Assembly: GCF_037974265.1 (NCBI RefSeq)
Contig: NZ_CP150233.1
Coordinates: 62,001 to 126,000, forward strand
Reading direction: 5' to 3'
Length of the DNA: 64,000 nt
Origin: Paenibacillus sp. FSL R5-0623
GTDB taxonomy: Bacteria; Bacillota; Bacilli; Paenibacillales; Paenibacillaceae
Part shown: one piece after another, positions 61,895 to 64,000 of the stretch
Layout: every line of letters begins with the position of its first letter
Numbering within the stretch: position 1 is the first letter of the stretch
Translations under genes and position numbers: made by a program
The notes under the pieces: model-generated
Database searches by the model: none
What the model was told of the DNA's origin: nothing
The model's input: only the letters and a program-made list of their open reading frames with translations

Positions 61895-63570
61895 CACGTA
61901 ATCCACTAGATACGATTAACGAACGGGTAAGCACGGCCATCGGCAACGCCATTGTGACGGCCGGAATTGTTACGCAGGAGGAATTGCCAGCCATCACATT
62001 GGAAGTGCCACGTGAGAAAACACATGGGGACTTGGCTACCAATGCTGCCATGCAGCTGACCAAGATTGCCAAGCGCAATCCGCGTCAGATTGCTGAAGAG
62101 ATCATTGCCAATCTGAATCTGGCTGAAGCAGGAATCGAGAAGGCTGAGATTGCGGGACCAGGATTCATTAACTTCAAATTGGACAAGAGTTACCTTTACC
62201 CAGTACTTGCGCTTGTGCAGGAGCAGGGTAAAGATTACGGAAGAATTAACATCGGAGAAGGACGCAAAGTCGAGATGGAGTTTGTCAGTGCCAACCCGAC
62301 AGGCAGTTTGCATCTGGGCCATGCCCGTGGAGCAGCTGTAGGTGATGCACTATGTAACATCCTTGACTACGCAGGATATGATGTAACCCGTGAATACTAC
62401 ATTAATGATGCAGGTAATCAGGTGTTTAATCTGGCTCGTTCCATTGAAGCTCGTTATCTGCAAGAGCTGGGTCAGGATGCTGAGATGCCTGAAGACGGTT
62501 ATCACGGTGAAGATATCAAAGGATTCGCCAAGCAACTTGTTGCTGAAAAGGGTGACGAATTGCTGTCCATGCATCCGGGTGACCGTGCGGCTTATTTCCG
62601 TGACTTTGGCCTGGAGAAGGAACTGGACAAGATCAAACGTGACTTGAATCGCTTCCGTGTTAACTTTGACATCTGGTTCAGCGAAACTTCCCTGTACGAC
62701 AACGGAGAAGTGCTGCGAGTACTTGATGAATTGCGTGACCGCAATGAGATCTATGAGCAAGATGGGGCAACTTGGTTGAAAACGATGCAGTACGGTGACG
62801 ACAAAGAACGTGTATTGATCAAGAACGATGGCACGTATACTTACCTGACACCAGATATTGCTTATCACCGCGACAAATATGCTCGTGGATATGACACGAT
62901 GATTAACATCTGGGGTGCCGATCACCACGGATATATTCCACGGATGAAAGCCGCGATGCAAGCACTGGGTAATGACCCTGAGAAACTGGTGGTCTTGATT
63001 GCACAGATGGTGAGCTTGTTCCAGAACGGTGAAAAAGTGAAGATGTCCAAGCGTACAGGTAAAGCTGTAACGATGGAAGATCTGATGGATGAAGTCGGCA
63101 TTGATGCCATCCGTTACTTCTTCACAATGCGCAGTATGGACTCCCATCTGGACTTTGACATGGACCTTGCGATTTCGACATCAAATGAGAATCCGGTATT
63201 CTACGTACAGTATGCGCATGCCCGTGTATGCAGCGTATATCGTCAGGCTGAAGAACAGGGTATTGAGCTGTTGCCACTGGCACAGATTGACCTGTCCAAG
63301 CTGACAACAGATCATGAGTATGACCTTCTCCGCAAAATGGGAGAGCTGCCTGAGGAGATCTCGGCAGCAGCAACAGGATATGCACCTCATCGTATCATCC
63401 GTTATGTATATGAGCTGGCATCCCTGTTCCACAGCTACTACCGTGCAGAACGTGTTATTACGGAAGACGCGCAGCAAACTCAAGCACGTCTGGCACTGAT
63501 CGGTGCTGTTCGTACCGTTATCGCAACAGCGCTTCGTCTGGTAGGCGTAACCGCTCCTGACAAAATGTAA
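61891..63570 (+). CDS. argS: arginyl-tRNA synthetase
   Basis: ArgS charges tRNA-Arg, a class I enzyme that needs tRNA for activation. An N-terminal Add-1 domain (about 1-115) precedes the catalytic core, with the HIGH-type motif HLGH at 141-144 and KMSK at 384-387. The DALR anticodon-binding domain ends [13 protein letters not shown]. It is 559 aa. The ATG follows AGGAGG and overlaps ywiB. In many relatives rpoE follows argS; here a terminator and an unrelated minus-strand frame follow instead. Confidence 0.96.
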   Translation: MTRNPLDTINERVSTAIGNAIVTAGIVTQEELPAITLEVPREKTHGDLATNAAMQLTKIAKRNPRQIAEEIIANLNLAEAGIEKAEIAGPGFINFKLDKSYLYPVLALVQEQGKDYGRINIGEGRKVEMEFVSANPTGSLHLGHARGAAVGDALCNILDYAGYDVTREYYINDAGNQVFNLARSIEARYLQELGQDAEMPEDGYHGEDIKGFAKQLVAEKGDELLSMHPGDRAAYFRDFGLEKELDKIKRDLNRFRVNFDIWFSETSLYDNGEVLRVLDELRDRNEIYEQDGATWLKTMQYGDDKERVLIKNDGTYTYLTPDIAYHRDKYARGYDTMINIWGADHHGYIPRMKAAMQALGNDPEKLVVLIAQMVSLFQNGEKVKMSKRTGKAVTMEDLMDEVGIDAIRYFFTMRSMDSHLDFDMDLAISTSNENPVFYVQYAHARVCSVYRQAEEQGIELLPLAQIDLSKLTTDHEYDLLRKMGELPEEISAAATGYAPHRIIRYVYELASLFHSYYRAERVITEDAQQTQARLALIGAVRTVIATALRLVGVTAPDKM

Positions 63571-63607
63571 ATTCCAGGCTCGCGGCCTATCCCGCTCTGC
63601 CTAAGGC

Positions 63608-63663
63608 AAAAAGTCTCCATGTCCACGTTGAGTGCCTTCAACGTGGTACATGGAGACTTTTTT
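63608..63663 (+). terminator. intrinsic terminator of argS
   Basis: AAAAGTCTCCATGT..CCACGTTG pairs with CAACGTGG..ACATGGAGACTTTT, ending in seven T. It is an unusually long stem and works on both strands. Confidence 0.92.
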
Positions 63664-63853
63664 GTTGTGTACCCCGGAGCTGAAGAAAACGAAATGCCTG
63701 GTCCAAGGCACACTAGCCTGCCCTGACATCACAGCGGGCGTAACTAGGGTCTCAGCCACTACGTAATACTCCCTCGTGCGTACTGCCTGGGCCGGGCTAC
63801 TACGTTTCGCCACGAGCCTCAATCAAGTTCTGCTGACGGCTGATAGAGCTGGC

Positions 63854-64000
63854 TCACTCCCCGCCCTCTTGCATTAGCTTCAGGGCATCAATCTCACCAC
63901 CGCGCACCTTGCTTTTTGCGGTGGTGGTCTTGCGGGCGCGCAGCGGGATCGTAGCACGTTTGACGAGTGTCTTGATTTCACTAGGGGATAACCCCGGATG
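63854..64000 (-). CDS. unrecognised protein, 3' end only
   Basis: On the minus strand an open frame enters from the right edge and runs 48 codons to TGA. The visible end reads LSPSEIKTLVKRATIPLRARKTTTAKSKVRGGEIDALKLMQEGGE. It is basic in the middle and acidic at the end. The gene starts outside the window. The base composition is more GC-rich than argS. I do not recognise the family. About 190 bases between it and the argS terminator hold no convincing gene. Confidence 0.45.
   Translation of the reverse strand, partial: HPGLSPSEIKTLVKRATIPLRARKTTTAKSKVRGGEIDALKLMQEGGE

Noticed and set aside
62350..63147. 265-codon minus-strand frame inside argS
   Set aside because: Antisense to conserved argS motifs; composition is not protein-like.

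Overview
This window is chromosomal DNA of a spore-forming Gram-positive bacterium, almost certainly a Paenibacillus. The 16S and 23S rRNA genes are of Paenibacillus type. The gene order follows the origin-proximal part of the Bacillus subtilis chromosome: yabT-tilS-hpt-ftsH...coaX-hslO-yacD-cysK-pabBAC-folPBK-yazB-dusB-lysS-rrn, then guaB-dacA-pdxT-serS...tadA. Later blocks match ywhD-pbpG-speE-speB and ywiB-argS. A small spore protein gene (sspP), a sporulation-type histidine kinase and motAB fit a motile endospore former. The species cannot be fixed from the sequence alone.

Layout. 1-5.1 kb: end of a YabT-type kinase, tRNA lysidine synthase, HPRT and FtsH. 5.2-11.6 kb: NAD synthesis (nadA-nadB-nadC), pantothenate kinase coaX, Hsp33 and a PpiC-type foldase. 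11.7-18.2 kb: cysK with its own promoter and a candidate CymR operator, then a p-aminobenzoate/folate operon (pabB, pabA, pabC, folP, folB, folK, a small XRE regulator). 18.2-24.5 kb: dusB, greA, lysS, a KtrB-type K+ channel subunit and a divergent TetR/membrane protein pair. 24.6-29.95 kb: a complete 16S-23S-5S operon with tandem promoters and no spacer tRNA. 30-36.2 kb: guaB, dacA, pdxT, serS and tRNA-Ser(UGA). The pdxS gene normally found between dacA and pdxT is missing; only its last six codons and stop remain. 36.2-45 kb: a small-protein cluster including sspP, a lipoprotein, an acetyltransferase, tadA, a cluster of DnaA boxes in front of a histidine kinase, rluF, and motAB behind a sigma-D promoter. 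45-52.2 kb: pterin carbinolamine dehydratase, a ribokinase with a strikingly GC-rich 3' half, a cytochrome c, an acetyltransferase, an NlpC/P60 hydrolase under a ydaO-type c-di-AMP riboswitch, a membrane protein and an M1 peptidase. 52.3-57.2 kb: ywhD, pbpG, speE, speB. 57.3-57.74 kb: a candidate type I toxin-antitoxin locus. 58-63.6 kb: an Asp-box repeat secreted protein, a GH51 arabinofuranosidase behind a CcpA cre site, a Cys-rich small protein, ywiB and argS. The right edge carries the 3' end of an unrecognised minus-strand gene.

Most of the window is housekeeping. The observations most worth checking are the candidate type I toxin-antitoxin locus (57290-57740), the pdxS deletion scar (33654-33674), the DnaA-box cluster in front of the kinase (39819-39888), the c-di-AMP riboswitch on the hydrolase gene, and the base-composition break inside the ribokinase gene.
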